Of a stretch of 64,000 bases of DNA, positions 40,537 to 50,240 are shown piece after piece. The notes below the pieces were generated by a model, which was given only the letters and a program-made list of their open reading frames with translations, was not told where the DNA came from and ran no database searches. The translations under genes and the position numbers were made by a program. The first letter of the stretch is position 1; every line of letters starts with the position of its first letter. This DNA comes from Devosia subaequoris (GTDB taxonomy: Bacteria > Pseudomonadota > Alphaproteobacteria > Rhizobiales > Devosiaceae): assembly GCF_014197055.1 (NCBI RefSeq), contig NZ_JACIEW010000001.1, positions 868,001 through 932,000 on the forward strand, written 5' to 3'.

Positions 40537-41451
40537 GTGGCGAATTCAGACCTTTCCGGCATTATTTGCGCGTCGGTGACCCCGGTGAATGCGCAATATG
40601 GAATCGACGCCGGGCGCCTCGCCATGCATTGCGCACGCCTGTTGGAGAATGGTTGCAGCTTCGTTTCGACCTTCGGCACGACGGGGGAAGGCGCCTCATT
40701 CTCGACCAATGAGAAGATCGCCGCCCTTCGCGCCCTGCGTGATGCCGGGGCTGACATGAGCAAGCAAATTCCCTCGGTGATGACACCAAGCAGCGATGAG
40801 GCCGGACGCCTGATCGCCGAGATTGCGGCTCTAGGCTGCCGCGGCGCGCTTGTACTGCCGCCCTTCTATTATGGCAGCGCGACCGAGGAAGGCATTGTCG
40901 CTTTCTTTGAAGCCGCGCTCGCCAAGGCCGGCAATCCTGATCTCGACATCCTGCTCTACAATATTCCGCAATTCTCGCGCATCACCTTCACCCCTGCCCT
41001 CGTCGCCAAGCTGGTTGATCGATTTGGGCAGCAGATCGTGGGGGTCAAGGATTCCACCGGCAAGTTGGAAAGCGGCATCGAATTGGCGCAAGGCTTCCCG
41101 CAGCTTTCCGTGTTCACCGGCGACGATCGCGTGTTGCCGCATCTTCTGGCCAAGGGGGGCGCCGGCATGATCGGCGGCATGCCGAACCTGTTTGCTTCGG
41201 ATCTGCGCCAGCTCTATGAAGCGCCTGAGGCCACAAGCTCAGAGGCTTTGAAGGCCAATGCCGCGACCCGCATTGAGGCGGTGGATGCCAATGGCGCGTT
41301 ACTAGCGCTCAAGGCCACGCTGGCCGCCGTCTATGACGACGCTGAATGGGCACGCGCCATGCCGCCGCTTATGCCCATTGCGTCAGACCAGGCCGAGCTC
41401 GTGTTCAAGGCAATCGAGGGCACCGGCTTTGCGGTGCGCCCTGCGGCCTGA
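40537..41451 (+). CDS. DHDPS/N-acetylneuraminate-lyase family aldolase
   Basis: 304-aa class I aldolase-type TIM barrel. The Schiff-base Lys171 lies in VGVKDSTGKL, Tyr141 in LLYNIPQF, and the Thr pair in STFGTTGEGASF. The GTG at 40537 is preceded by GGAGG at 9 nt; the long frame to 39430 is a shadow of the TRAP receptor. Members split or condense pyruvate with aldehydes (sialic acid, 2-keto-3-deoxy sugar acids, dihydrodipicolinate). Next to a TRAP transporter and GntR gene, breakdown of a keto-deoxy sugar acid is more likely than lysine synthesis. Confidence 0.85.
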   Translation: MANSDLSGIICASVTPVNAQYGIDAGRLAMHCARLLENGCSFVSTFGTTGEGASFSTNEKIAALRALRDAGADMSKQIPSVMTPSSDEAGRLIAEIAALGCRGALVLPPFYYGSATEEGIVAFFEAALAKAGNPDLDILLYNIPQFSRITFTPALVAKLVDRFGQQIVGVKDSTGKLESGIELAQGFPQLSVFTGDDRVLPHLLAKGGAGMIGGMPNLFASDLRQLYEAPEATSSEALKANAATRIEAVDANGALLALKATLAAVYDDAEWARAMPPLMPIASDQAELVFKAIEGTGFAVRPAA

Positions 41452-41477
41452 TAGAGCCAATGCCAGGGAGGGGAGCC

Positions 41478-42158
41478 ATGGCAAGACACAACAATGCCGA
41501 CACGATCGGGGCCGGGCCGGCGTCGGTCAAGAAGACAGCCTATGAGCGGTTTCAGCAGGAATTGCTCGCTGGCCGTCTGCGTCCCGGCCAGGTGGTGTCA
41601 CAGCGTGAATTGGTGCAGACGCTCGGGCTCTCGATCGGCGCCTTGCGCGAGCTCCTGCCGCGGCTCGAAGCCGAGGGTTTGCTCAATGTGATGCCACAGC
41701 GCGGCATCCAGATCACCACCATCGATCTGCCGATGATCCGAGACGCCTATCAGATGCGCATGGCCTTCGAGCGGGAGGCGACCCTTTTTGCCGTCGACCG
41801 GATGCCCGACGCCACGATCGAGGAGCAGAAGCGGCTGCATCTGGAAAGTCTCGAACGGCTCAAGACCGACCGCACACCGGCCTTTTTCGAAGAGAGCCAG
41901 GACGTCGATAGCCGCTTTCACGAATTGCTGGTGGACTTCACCGCAAATGAATTGCTGATCCAGGCCTATGATCTCAATTCCATCCGGGTGCGCCTGATCA
42001 AGCTGGATCGGATTACCCTTTCGGCCACCACCCTGCCCGCGGCCTTTGGCGATCATCTGGCCATTATCGACGCCATTCTTGAGCGCGACCGCTGGAAAGC
42101 AGCCGCGGCCATGGAAACCCATATTCGCAATGCGCGCGAGCGCGCCCTGGCAATCTAG
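41478..42158 (+). CDS. GntR-family regulator (FCD domain)
   Basis: 226-aa GntR regulator: N-terminal winged helix (LRPGQVVSQRELVQTLGLSI, residues about 33-52), then a helical FCD-type effector domain with likely metal or ligand residues (DSRFHELLVDFTAN; GDHLAIIDAIL; METHIRNARERA). The ATG at 41478 follows GGGAGGGGAG. It lies 26 nt after the lyase gene and presumably controls this operon and the divergent TRAP genes by sensing a sugar acid. Confidence 0.88.
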   Translation: MARHNNADTIGAGPASVKKTAYERFQQELLAGRLRPGQVVSQRELVQTLGLSIGALRELLPRLEAEGLLNVMPQRGIQITTIDLPMIRDAYQMRMAFEREATLFAVDRMPDATIEEQKRLHLESLERLKTDRTPAFFEESQDVDSRFHELLVDFTANELLIQAYDLNSIRVRLIKLDRITLSATTLPAAFGDHLAIIDAILERDRWKAAAAMETHIRNARERALAI

Positions 42159-42191
42159 CCTCGCGCCGCGCTTCAGTACCCGATCGAGATC

Positions 42192-44858
42192 GTGACCAAA
42201 CTGCGTCCCATCGCGCTCCGCTGCGAGCATCATGCTGCCCCCATGGGCCTTAATCGTCCGGCACCCCGTTTTGACTGGGCACTGGACGGAGATGGCCACA
42301 ATCGCTGTCAAAGTGCCTATCGATTGGTGGTCAGGGCTGGCGAAAATGTTCTGTGGGATAGTGGTAAGGTCCAGTCCGCCCAAGCCCGGCAGATCGAATA
42401 TGCCGGCACAGCGCTTGCGTCAGACCTGCGCTGCACCTGGAGCGTCATGGTCTGGGACGAGGAGAACGTCGCCTCGGACTGGTCCGACGCGCAGCATTTC
42501 TGCACCGGACTGATGCATCCGGAAGACTGGCGGGCGCAGTGGATCGCCCGCTATTTCGTGCTCCCGGCGGGACGAGAAGCGCCTGCCGATAATACCTATG
42601 ACAATCGCTGGCAGGCGCGGCCGGCCGATCATCTGCGGCGGGATTTTGCGACCGTGGAAAGACCGGTGCGCGCCACCGCCTATGTCTCTGCCCTGGGTCT
42701 TTACGAGCTCTATCTCAACGGCGCGCGAGTCGGCGACGCGGTGATGGCGCCGGGCTGGACCGATTATCACCAGCGGGTGGAGTATCAGTCCTATGATGTG
42801 ACCGATTTGGTCGGCGCTGGTGCCAATACCATAGGCGCCCTTATCGGCGAGGGGTGGTATTCGGGCCGTGTCGGGCACAATCAGCGCCGCGCGGGCAATC
42901 ACTATGGCGGCCGACCCGCCCTACTCTGCCAACTCCATCTCGAATATGCGGATGGGCGAGTCGAAACCATTGTCTCCGACGGGCAGTGGACCACCAGCCA
43001 GGGACCGGTCTGCTACAGCGACTTTCTGATGGGCGAGCAATATGATGCGCGCCTCGAGATGCCCGGCTGGTCCGAGCCGGGCTTTGACGCCTCCGGCTGG
43101 CAGCCGGTGGAGGTGTTTGTTCCCGACCCGCGTCCGCCGCGTCTCGAAGCGAGCCGCGGACCGCAGGTGCGCGAGACTGTGCGATTTGCGGGCCGCTATC
43201 TGCGACAGGCGAAGACCGGCGGGCACATCTACGACTTTGGACAGAATATTGCCGGCTATGTCGCGCTGGAGTTGAGCGGAAAGGTTGGTGACCGGTTTAC
43301 CCTGCGCCATGGCGAAGTCCTTGATGGCGAGGGGGAACTTTACGTCGCTAATCTGCGCCATGCCGTCGCGACCGATCACTATATCGCCAAGGGGGAAGGC
43401 CGCGAGCGTTTCAAGCCGCGTTTCACCTTCCATGGCTTCCGCTATGTTGAACTCACCCTGCCAGATGGTGCGTCCCCGGATGATGTGACCCTGACCGGCA
43501 TCGCCATCCACAATGACCTGCCGGTCACCGCGTCGATGCGCACCGGCTCGGACATGGTCAACCAGCTGCTGTCCAATATCGAATGGAGTCAGCGCGACAA
43601 TTTCATCTCGGTGCCCACCGACTGCCCGCAGCGCGACGAACGCTATGGCTGGAGCGCCGACGCGCAGGTCTTCTGGAAGACCGCCGGCTATGTGATGGAC
43701 GTCTCGGCCTTCCTGCAAAAATGGTTCGAGGACATTGCCGAGGCGCAATTGCCCGATGGCGCCTTCACTGACGTCGCGCCCTCCAAGCCGCTCAACCCCT
43801 ACCGGATCACCGCACAGCCGGGTGCGCCGGGCTGGGGCGACGCGCCGGTGATACTCGCCTGGCAGCACTGGCTGCGCTATGGCGACAGGGCGCTATTGGA
43901 AAGGCATTTTGATCGCCTGGTCGCCTGGCTCAAGCATATAGCCGACGCCAATCCAGACCATCTGCGCGTCAACGCGGTCTACAATAACTATGGTGACTGG
44001 CTGAGCGTGGGCCCGGCTTCGGATCGCACCATGGTGGCGACGGCCTATTGGGTGCTGGTAGCCGACCTGATGGCAAAACTCTCCGGCGTGGTCGGGCGCA
44101 CCGATCTGGTCACGCATTATGCGGCGCAGGCCAACGCCGTGCGCACCGCCTTCATCGCGACCTTTGTCGATGGCGACGGCCGCATTGCGGGCGATACACA
44201 GACCGCCTACTTGCTGGCGCTGGACTTTGCCATTCTGCCCTCAGACCTGCACCAGAGGGCCGCTGCACATCTGCTGCGCAAGCTTGATGAGGCCGAGGGG
44301 CATTTGCAGACCGGGTTCCTGGGCGTGAAGCATCTTTGCCCGGTGCTGAGCGATATCGGTTCGCCGCAACGCGCCTATGATCTGCTCCTGAACGAGACCT
44401 ACCCAAGCTGGGGGTTTTCGATTGCCCAAGGCGCCACCACGATCTGGGAGCGCTGGGATGGCTGGACGCGAGAGAATGGCTTCCAGAGCGTCAGCATGAA
44501 TTCGTTCAACCACTATGCCTATGGCGCGGTGGGCGAGTGGCTCTATGCCCGCGTGGCCGGGATCGACTGGGATGAGGATGCCCCGGGCTTTTCCTCTATC
44601 CGTATGCGCCCGCTATTCGACAGGCGGCTGGGCTGGATAGAGGCGCATTACGATGCCCCCACCGGCCGGGTCGAAAGCGCCTGGCGTCTCGCAGATGAGA
44701 TCGTCACCTGGGATATCCGTATTCCGCCAAATTGCACCGGGCAGATCGAACTGCCGCGAGCACCTCTCTCCATCTGCGCTGGCGACACTCCCCTGCCCTT
44801 GACCGGCCCGATAACTACGCTCGGCTCGGGCCGCTACACATTCACACTTGCTATTTGA
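42192..44858 (+). CDS. Glycoside hydrolase family 78 (alpha-L-rhamnosidase)
   Basis: 888-aa enzyme without signal peptide, thus cytoplasmic. Domains in order: N-terminal Bac_rhamnosid_N-like beta domains (about 1-310), the concanavalin-like segment with YDFGQNIAGYV (about 355), the six-hairpin catalytic domain and a C-terminal beta domain. The general acid is in CPQRDERYGW (Asp482, Glu483) and the general base is Glu753 in TTIWERWDGW. It removes alpha-L-rhamnose from pectic or flavonoid glycosides. The GTG start has only a weak ribosome site, 33 nt after the GntR gene. Confidence 0.9.
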   Translation: MTKLRPIALRCEHHAAPMGLNRPAPRFDWALDGDGHNRCQSAYRLVVRAGENVLWDSGKVQSAQARQIEYAGTALASDLRCTWSVMVWDEENVASDWSDAQHFCTGLMHPEDWRAQWIARYFVLPAGREAPADNTYDNRWQARPADHLRRDFATVERPVRATAYVSALGLYELYLNGARVGDAVMAPGWTDYHQRVEYQSYDVTDLVGAGANTIGALIGEGWYSGRVGHNQRRAGNHYGGRPALLCQLHLEYADGRVETIVSDGQWTTSQGPVCYSDFLMGEQYDARLEMPGWSEPGFDASGWQPVEVFVPDPRPPRLEASRGPQVRETVRFAGRYLRQAKTGGHIYDFGQNIAGYVALELSGKVGDRFTLRHGEVLDGEGELYVANLRHAVATDHYIAKGEGRERFKPRFTFHGFRYVELTLPDGASPDDVTLTGIAIHNDLPVTASMRTGSDMVNQLLSNIEWSQRDNFISVPTDCPQRDERYGWSADAQVFWKTAGYVMDVSAFLQKWFEDIAEAQLPDGAFTDVAPSKPLNPYRITAQPGAPGWGDAPVILAWQHWLRYGDRALLERHFDRLVAWLKHIADANPDHLRVNAVYNNYGDWLSVGPASDRTMVATAYWVLVADLMAKLSGVVGRTDLVTHYAAQANAVRTAFIATFVDGDGRIAGDTQTAYLLALDFAILPSDLHQRAAAHLLRKLDEAEGHLQTGFLGVKHLCPVLSDIGSPQRAYDLLLNETYPSWGFSIAQGATTIWERWDGWTRENGFQSVSMNSFNHYAYGAVGEWLYARVAGIDWDEDAPGFSSIRMRPLFDRRLGWIEAHYDAPTGRVESAWRLADEIVTWDIRIPPNCTGQIELPRAPLSICAGDTPLPLTGPITTLGSGRYTFTLAI

Positions 44859-44869
44859 TCGGTACCACC

Positions 44870-47272
44870 ATGACAGAAGCCAAGCAGCCGCTGCTCCATA
44901 TGATCGGCAATGCCCATCTTGACCCCGTCTGGCTCTGGCGTTGGCAGGAGGGATGCGCTGAAGCCATCGGCACCTGTTGGGCCGCCATCGACCGTCTGCG
45001 CGAAGGCGAGGGGTTCGTGTTTACCAAGGGCGAAGCGCATATTTATCGCTGGATCGAGGAATTGGAGCCGGCACTGTTCGCAGAAATCCAGCGCTACGTC
45101 AGAGAGCAGCGCTGGATCATCGTCAATGGCTGGTGGATCCAGCCCGACTGCAATGTTCCCAACGGTGAAAGCGTTATTCGCCAGGCCCTCTACGGCAAGG
45201 GCTATTTCATGGATAAGTTCGGCATCGAACCATTCACCGGCTACAATGTCGACAGCTTCGGACACCCGGCTACGTTCCCGATGCTTCTTCGGCATACCGG
45301 CTTTACCAGCTACACCTTCATGCGGCCCGGCCCGCATGAAATGGACCTGCCGGGCGAGCTTTTCACGTGGCAGTCGCCCGATGGGTCATCGCTGCCAGCC
45401 TTCCGCATCCAGGACGCCTACAACACCTCCAAGCGCTCGACGCCGCTGCCGCCCAAGATCGACGAGCACTATGCGCATATGGACAAGCACGGACATGCGT
45501 TCATGTGCTTTTATGGCGTCGGCAATCACGGCGGGGCGCCGACGATCGAAAATATCGAGGAGATCGAGGCGCGGATGGCGCGGGGCGAAAATCTCGAATT
45601 CTCAGACCCGGAACGCTTCTTCCAAGAGGTGGAGACGGGCGGTCTGCCGGTGGTCAACGAAGCGCTGCAGTTCCATGCCATTGGCTGCTATTCGGTCGCC
45701 TCGTCGCTGAAGGCGCTCAATCGCAAGGCGGAGAGCCTGCTGGAACAAGCAGAGGCGGCCTCGGCGCTGGCTCACAGGGTCACGGGCATCTCCTACCCGG
45801 CCAAGCGGTTTGCTTCGCTCTGGCAAATTCTGCTGTTCAACCAGTTCCACGACACACTCGGCGGCACGAGCATCGAGTCGGCGTGCCTCGATAGCGAATG
45901 TGAGTTGGCGGGCGTCATCGCTGGTGCCGAAGAGCTCTTGAACGCTGCGGTGCGTCGCCTTGACGGCACCATTGCCCCGCCGCACGATCCGACCGACGCC
46001 AACTTTGTCGTGATGAATTTCACGGGAACATCGTCGAACGGGCTGGTAGAGGCCGAGCCCTGGGTAGACAAGGATACGGAAACGCCACGCTTGCTGCTCG
46101 ATGAGTCGGGCAATTCCATTCCGTTCCAATATATCGATCCGGCCGGCAAGACGACTGGCCTGCAGCGCCTCGCCTTCCCGCTCAAAGTGCCCGCCTATGG
46201 TTATCGCGTGCTGCGATTTGCGGCGTCCGATAGCGGTGTTACCGCTCCCAACGTCAGTTTTGGACAGCCCCGTACCGGACCGCTGAGTTTTGAAACGGAT
46301 GGCTATCTTGTCGAACTGTGCCGCGAGTCCGGTGCCATTACGCGGTTGTTCAACCGTTGCAATGGCATTGAGATCTTTGCCGGTCGTGGTCACCGCGGGC
46401 TGGTCGTCGATGACCCGAGCGACACTTGGACCCATGGTACCGATCGCTTTGGTTTCGAGGGCCAGGACATGACCCTGGACGGGGTAAAGCTAGTCGAAAG
46501 CGGCCCTGTGCGCACCACCATAGAAGTGACCGCCAGCCACGGTGCATCTCGTCTGGTAACCACCATAGTAGTGCCAGTGGATGGATCGCTGGCCGTTGAA
46601 CTGCGCGTAGCGCTGGACTGGCGCGAACAGCGGAAACTGTTGCGCCTCGCCTACCCTCTAGACGGGCAAAAATTCGAGTATGAGGTGGCAAGCGGTTGGG
46701 ACAACGCCCCTGATACGGGTCGGGAAGTCCCGGGGCAACGCTGGGTACGTGTCAGCGCCGCCGCGCACGAAGTCGCTCTGGTCAATGACGCCAAATATTC
46801 CTATGCGGCGCTTGACGGCACCCTTTACCTGACGGCCGTCCGTTCCCCGATCTTCGCCCATCACGACCCGATCCCGGCAGAGGATGGTGCGCGCTATCGC
46901 TATATGGATCAGGGAGAGCAAAGGTTCTCGATCCTGCTGCAGGCCGCGCCGAAGCTCGTCCGGCAAGAGGCTGCCACACTGGCCGAGCGCCTCAACAAGC
47001 CGGTGGTGACCACCCCGCATGTGAGCCGCAGCGGGAACAGCGAGCATGCCGGACGGTGGCTGTCTGTCGCAAGCGAAGGTGGCATGGTCACTACTCTCAA
47101 GGGCGCGGAAGATGGGACGGGGCTGATTGCCCGCGCGATTGATTTGTCCGGGGATGGATGCACGGTCGGCATGGGAACCGAGCGCGCACCTGTCGCCCCC
47201 CGCGGCATAGCGAGCTTGCGGTTGGTGGGTGACCAATTGCTGGCCTGCGACGGGCTGGAACGCACCTTATAA
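44870..47272 (+). CDS. Glycoside hydrolase family 38 (alpha-mannosidase)
   Basis: 800-aa GH38 enzyme. Zinc ligands are His16 and Asp18 (GNAHLDPVW) and His327 (QFHDTLGG); the nucleophile is Asp128 in GYNVDSFGHP. Central helical and C-terminal beta domains follow. The ATG at 44870, 11 nt after the GH78 stop, opens the conserved N-terminus; the frame back to 44732 overlaps GH78. Cytoplasmic members trim alpha-mannosides. It ends the plus-strand operon and is followed by a degenerate isomerase fragment. Confidence 0.9.
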   Translation: MTEAKQPLLHMIGNAHLDPVWLWRWQEGCAEAIGTCWAAIDRLREGEGFVFTKGEAHIYRWIEELEPALFAEIQRYVREQRWIIVNGWWIQPDCNVPNGESVIRQALYGKGYFMDKFGIEPFTGYNVDSFGHPATFPMLLRHTGFTSYTFMRPGPHEMDLPGELFTWQSPDGSSLPAFRIQDAYNTSKRSTPLPPKIDEHYAHMDKHGHAFMCFYGVGNHGGAPTIENIEEIEARMARGENLEFSDPERFFQEVETGGLPVVNEALQFHAIGCYSVASSLKALNRKAESLLEQAEAASALAHRVTGISYPAKRFASLWQILLFNQFHDTLGGTSIESACLDSECELAGVIAGAEELLNAAVRRLDGTIAPPHDPTDANFVVMNFTGTSSNGLVEAEPWVDKDTETPRLLLDESGNSIPFQYIDPAGKTTGLQRLAFPLKVPAYGYRVLRFAASDSGVTAPNVSFGQPRTGPLSFETDGYLVELCRESGAITRLFNRCNGIEIFAGRGHRGLVVDDPSDTWTHGTDRFGFEGQDMTLDGVKLVESGPVRTTIEVTASHGASRLVTTIVVPVDGSLAVELRVALDWREQRKLLRLAYPLDGQKFEYEVASGWDNAPDTGREVPGQRWVRVSAAAHEVALVNDAKYSYAALDGTLYLTAVRSPIFAHHDPIPAEDGARYRYMDQGEQRFSILLQAAPKLVRQEAATLAERLNKPVVTTPHVSRSGNSEHAGRWLSVASEGGMVTTLKGAEDGTGLIARAIDLSGDGCTVGMGTERAPVAPRGIASLRLVGDQLLACDGLERTL

Positions 47273-47621
47273 ATGCGCAGGTGAGGAGACCCGTTGGGCA
47301 GGCCGCAGCCGCTGAACCCTTGCGCAATGCTACCCGGGTCGTCTGGCCATCCGAGTTCTTCTAGGTGTTTAAGAAGAGCAAGTGGAACGGCAGCGCGATC
47401 AGTTCCCGTTCCGAGAGGGCAGTGTGGCAGCGGCAATCATGCCATCATTCCCAAGGCTGCCGCCAACCGGCTCGACGCCCTCAACATCGATGCCTTGCAC
47501 GAAACCCGGAGCCGGCATGACGCCATTGTGCGCTCAATATTTCTCTGGCCGGAGGATGGTCTAGCAAACCGACCTCTCGCCGGTTGCCTTTTAGCTGGGT
47601 CCAATTGCCGACCAGCGTCCG
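47273..47621. other. Non-coding gap with gene remnant
   Basis: 349 bases between the GH38 gene and the convergent DUF1593 gene. The middle is a pseudogene fragment of an isomerase. The flanks (47273-47352 and 47537-47621) hold no recognisable coding or RNA signal; a short GAGGTTTGC-like repeat near 47565-47590 is not convincing as a terminator. Confidence 0.5.
47353..47536 (+). pseudogene. Broken C-terminus of a TIM-barrel isomerase gene
   Basis: This stretch is a decayed copy of the 3' end of the isomerase gene at 62191-63177. Matching pieces are EFF then a TAG stop, KKSKWNG, DQFPFREGSVAAA in one frame and PKAAANRLDALNIDALHETR with SRHDAIV in another. The intact gene has EFFHVLKKNKWEG, DQFPFREDSVATA, KAAAKGLDTLDEDALREAQ and SRHDAIG. 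One stop and at least two frameshifts separate the pieces. It shows that a paralogue once lay here. Confidence 0.8.
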
Positions 47622-48653
47622 CTAGAATTCAACCATCCAGTCCGCGCGCCGCTTCAGATCTTCCTGGACAGCACTTCTCCAGCGGTAAACGGTCTGCGCA
47701 CCGGCAGGATCGTCCCACCAATGGTTTTTGTTCGGATCGCGTTGCACGAAACGACCGCCCCATCCATCCTGGTCCGGCCGCTCGGGATCATTGACGCCAA
47801 AGACAGCGCCGAGCAGGTGCAGGAATGAAGGCGTATCGCCCTCCCAGATTCCGGGGAGATGGGCATTGAACCCGCTGCGGGGATAGGCGGCGCCCAGCGG
47901 CCCATGACCCTCCCGCAGGTGCTGGTTGGTCCAGTCGATATCGCCCAGCGCATGGTCCGATCCAGGCGCGTTCCAGAACATGCCCTTGTAGTTCTCTTCC
48001 GAGACAATGACGAAGAGCTCGGGGAACTCCTCCAGTAGCCAGTCAGCGGTATTGTCCTGACGCGCAATCAGGTAGATGCGCAGCTTAGCGAGAAACCGGG
48101 TCAGATCGTCGGCGCTGCGGGTGGCGCGCACTTTCCAGATTGCCTTGGCCACTTCCACCGGGCCGCCCCAGACACAGACCCAGACCGGTCGGACGTCATC
48201 CTTGTCGACAATGCGGATAATGGCCTCGGAGGCTTCGTTTTCGAGCCCCTCACCCAGCATCTGGTCGACCGGAATGCCGCCACGGAAATAGGGCGAGCCC
48301 CAAGTGCCATCCTGCCCCTGAAAGGTCACCGACCGCAGCGTCGCCGCGCTGGGATAGCGCGCGTCATGACGAGCAAGATTGGGCTGCACCTGCTCATAGA
48401 TATCGAGCATGTCGAGAATGTGCTGCTTGACTGCGATATTGGCAAAGCTGCCGGCCGAGGCGATCAGCGCCTCGACCTCCAGATCGTTGCTGCACATCAA
48501 CAGTCTAACCATGGACTGAACGTCATCCGGATCGGAATAGCGCTCGGGCGGCTCCCCTTTCTGGTAGACGCTGCCCGGGATGACATCCACCGGCGGGAAA
48601 TCGGTCATGACGATGACGCGTGGGCGGATGGTGCTGTTGTTGGTGGTGGTCAT
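47622..48653 (-). CDS. DUF1593 nucleoside-hydrolase-like protein
   Basis: 343-aa protein of the DUF1593 family, whose N-terminal domain has the nucleoside-hydrolase fold (RPRVIVMTDFPPVDV at the start, then LEVEALIASAGSFAN). A C-terminal beta region follows (about 260-343). Family members occur in polysaccharide-degrading bacteria; their reaction is not established. The ATG at 48653 follows GGAGG. No signal peptide is visible. It is the last gene of the minus-strand run containing two apiosidase-like proteins and an Opp transporter, so it probably cleaves a related glycoside. Confidence 0.78.
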   Translation of the reverse strand: MTTTNNSTIRPRVIVMTDFPPVDVIPGSVYQKGEPPERYSDPDDVQSMVRLLMCSNDLEVEALIASAGSFANIAVKQHILDMLDIYEQVQPNLARHDARYPSAATLRSVTFQGQDGTWGSPYFRGGIPVDQMLGEGLENEASEAIIRIVDKDDVRPVWVCVWGGPVEVAKAIWKVRATRSADDLTRFLAKLRIYLIARQDNTADWLLEEFPELFVIVSEENYKGMFWNAPGSDHALGDIDWTNQHLREGHGPLGAAYPRSGFNAHLPGIWEGDTPSFLHLLGAVFGVNDPERPDQDGWGGRFVQRDPNKNHWWDDPAGAQTVYRWRSAVQEDLKRRADWMVEF

Positions 48654-48665
48654 GGCGTCCTCCAC

Positions 48666-50186
48666 TCAGCGCCGCAGCCGCACGCGCAAAGCCAGGTTTG
48701 GCTTGCCTGGCAGCTCGACGCCGAAGGCAGCGTCCGGCTCGCCGCCCCGCACGACGTCGCCGTGCCGCGTCGGCACTGATACTGGCGCGGCGACCTTCTT
48801 GGCCGGAGTGATGGTCATGTTCCAGGTGTCGATGATATCGAGCTCGTAGTCGCCGTCCTCAAGCGGCAGGCCTGTTGACCAGATCACCGGGCGGTGCGCG
48901 CCGAAGTAGAAATAGCTGACCTCGCCGTCACGCGCCGCCGCGATGCTGCTCCAGGGATAGCCGGAGTGATAGATCTCCTCGAACGGCGTCAGGCCGTTCT
49001 TGGCATCTTCCTCGAAGATCTCGCGCATGAAGGCGATGCGCTTGGGGCTCTGGCCGTGCAACACGCCGCCCTTGGCCCACCACAGCACATCGTCCTCACG
49101 GCTATAGGTTTCGCCATGACCGGCATAGCCACCCTTGAGCATGGTCAGCCAGAAGCGGTGGACCACTTCCTCGGCGGTGATATTGCCCCAGGTCTGGATA
49201 ATGTCGCCTTCGTATTGCAGCTCGTCATTGACCAGCGGCTTGCCGAAATCGGTGCGCCAGTTGACCGTGCGCTGGACGTCGGGATGCTGGATGCACACAT
49301 GATCGACCCAGGGCCGGCGGTGATTGTAGAGCAGTTCCGGATTGCCCTGGTGGATCGACTTGAGGTGCCGGTAAGGGTCGTTCTCCTCGAGGATCTGGAA
49401 AAAGCGGTCCCACATTTCCATCGGCTTGGTGTTGAGCAGGAAGTCGTATTCATTGGCCAGCGACCACCACACATTTCGATAGGCGGCCAGCCGCGCTACC
49501 AGATATCTGAGATAGCGGTAGTCCTGCTCGGGGCTCATATCGGCATAGCCCCAGCGGTCGTAGGGATGGAATATGATGATATCGGCTTCAATGCCGAGAT
49601 CGCCCAGCGCCGCCACCTGCTTCTCGAAATGCCGGAAGGCGTCGAAAACCGGCTTGTCGAAGTCCTGCGTACCGTCGCCCTTGGATTCGTAGACGTGCAG
49701 CTCGGGCTCGTTTTCGTTGTAGGGATAATGCTTGGGGAAGACACACATGCGCATCTTGTTGAAGCCCGCCGTTTCCAGCGTCTTCAGCGTCTGCGCCTGC
49801 AACTCCTGGGTCTGGTGGGTCCACACATAGCAGGTGGTGCCGAAAGGCAGGTACGGCGTGCCATCGGCGTAGCCGAAATGGAACTTGTTGCGCACGGAAA
49901 CCGGACCATGCACGCCCTGGCGCGCCGCTGTTACCGTAAAGTTGGCGGTCTGGTCGTTGAGCGCGGCGACATCCGACTCGGTGGTCAGCGACCATTCTCC
50001 CTCGATATCGGGCATGAGCCGGACCTTGAATACGCCCTCCCCGTCGTAAAAGCCGGGCACCCGGATCGTGCGGTTGGCATGCTTGAACACGCCCCAGAAT
50101 TCGACGTCGAGATAGGGGTTGCCATCCACCTTAGCGGTGATGGTGTGTTCGAAAACATCATAGCGGGCGACAGTCAGATCAGGCAC
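48666..50186 (-). CDS. DUF5060/DUF4038 apiosidase-like glycoside hydrolase
   Basis: 506-aa protein with an N-terminal Ig-like DUF5060 domain (about 1-90), a DUF4038-type TIM barrel (about 95-400) and a C-terminal beta domain. The barrel shows clan GH-A features: acid/base Glu246 in WWSLANEYDF and likely nucleophile Glu322 in LVNDELQYEGD. DUF4038 is the fold of apiosidase family GH140. There is no signal peptide. The start is GTG at 50186 with GGAG upstream. It is a tandem paralogue of the next gene upstream (50241-51833). Apiose release is inferred from family and locus. Confidence 0.78.
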   Translation of the reverse strand: MPDLTVARYDVFEHTITAKVDGNPYLDVEFWGVFKHANRTIRVPGFYDGEGVFKVRLMPDIEGEWSLTTESDVAALNDQTANFTVTAARQGVHGPVSVRNKFHFGYADGTPYLPFGTTCYVWTHQTQELQAQTLKTLETAGFNKMRMCVFPKHYPYNENEPELHVYESKGDGTQDFDKPVFDAFRHFEKQVAALGDLGIEADIIIFHPYDRWGYADMSPEQDYRYLRYLVARLAAYRNVWWSLANEYDFLLNTKPMEMWDRFFQILEENDPYRHLKSIHQGNPELLYNHRRPWVDHVCIQHPDVQRTVNWRTDFGKPLVNDELQYEGDIIQTWGNITAEEVVHRFWLTMLKGGYAGHGETYSREDDVLWWAKGGVLHGQSPKRIAFMREIFEEDAKNGLTPFEEIYHSGYPWSSIAAARDGEVSYFYFGAHRPVIWSTGLPLEDGDYELDIIDTWNMTITPAKKVAAPVSVPTRHGDVVRGGEPDAAFGVELPGKPNLALRVRLRR

Positions 50187-50240
50187 GGACTTGCTCCATA
50201 AAAATTGCTGCGGCGGGCGCGCGATGCCGGCGCCGCCAGC

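Noticed and set aside
48894..50201. 435-codon plus-strand frame
   Set aside because: Antisense to the DUF5060/DUF4038 gene, whose catalytic motifs are on the minus strand.
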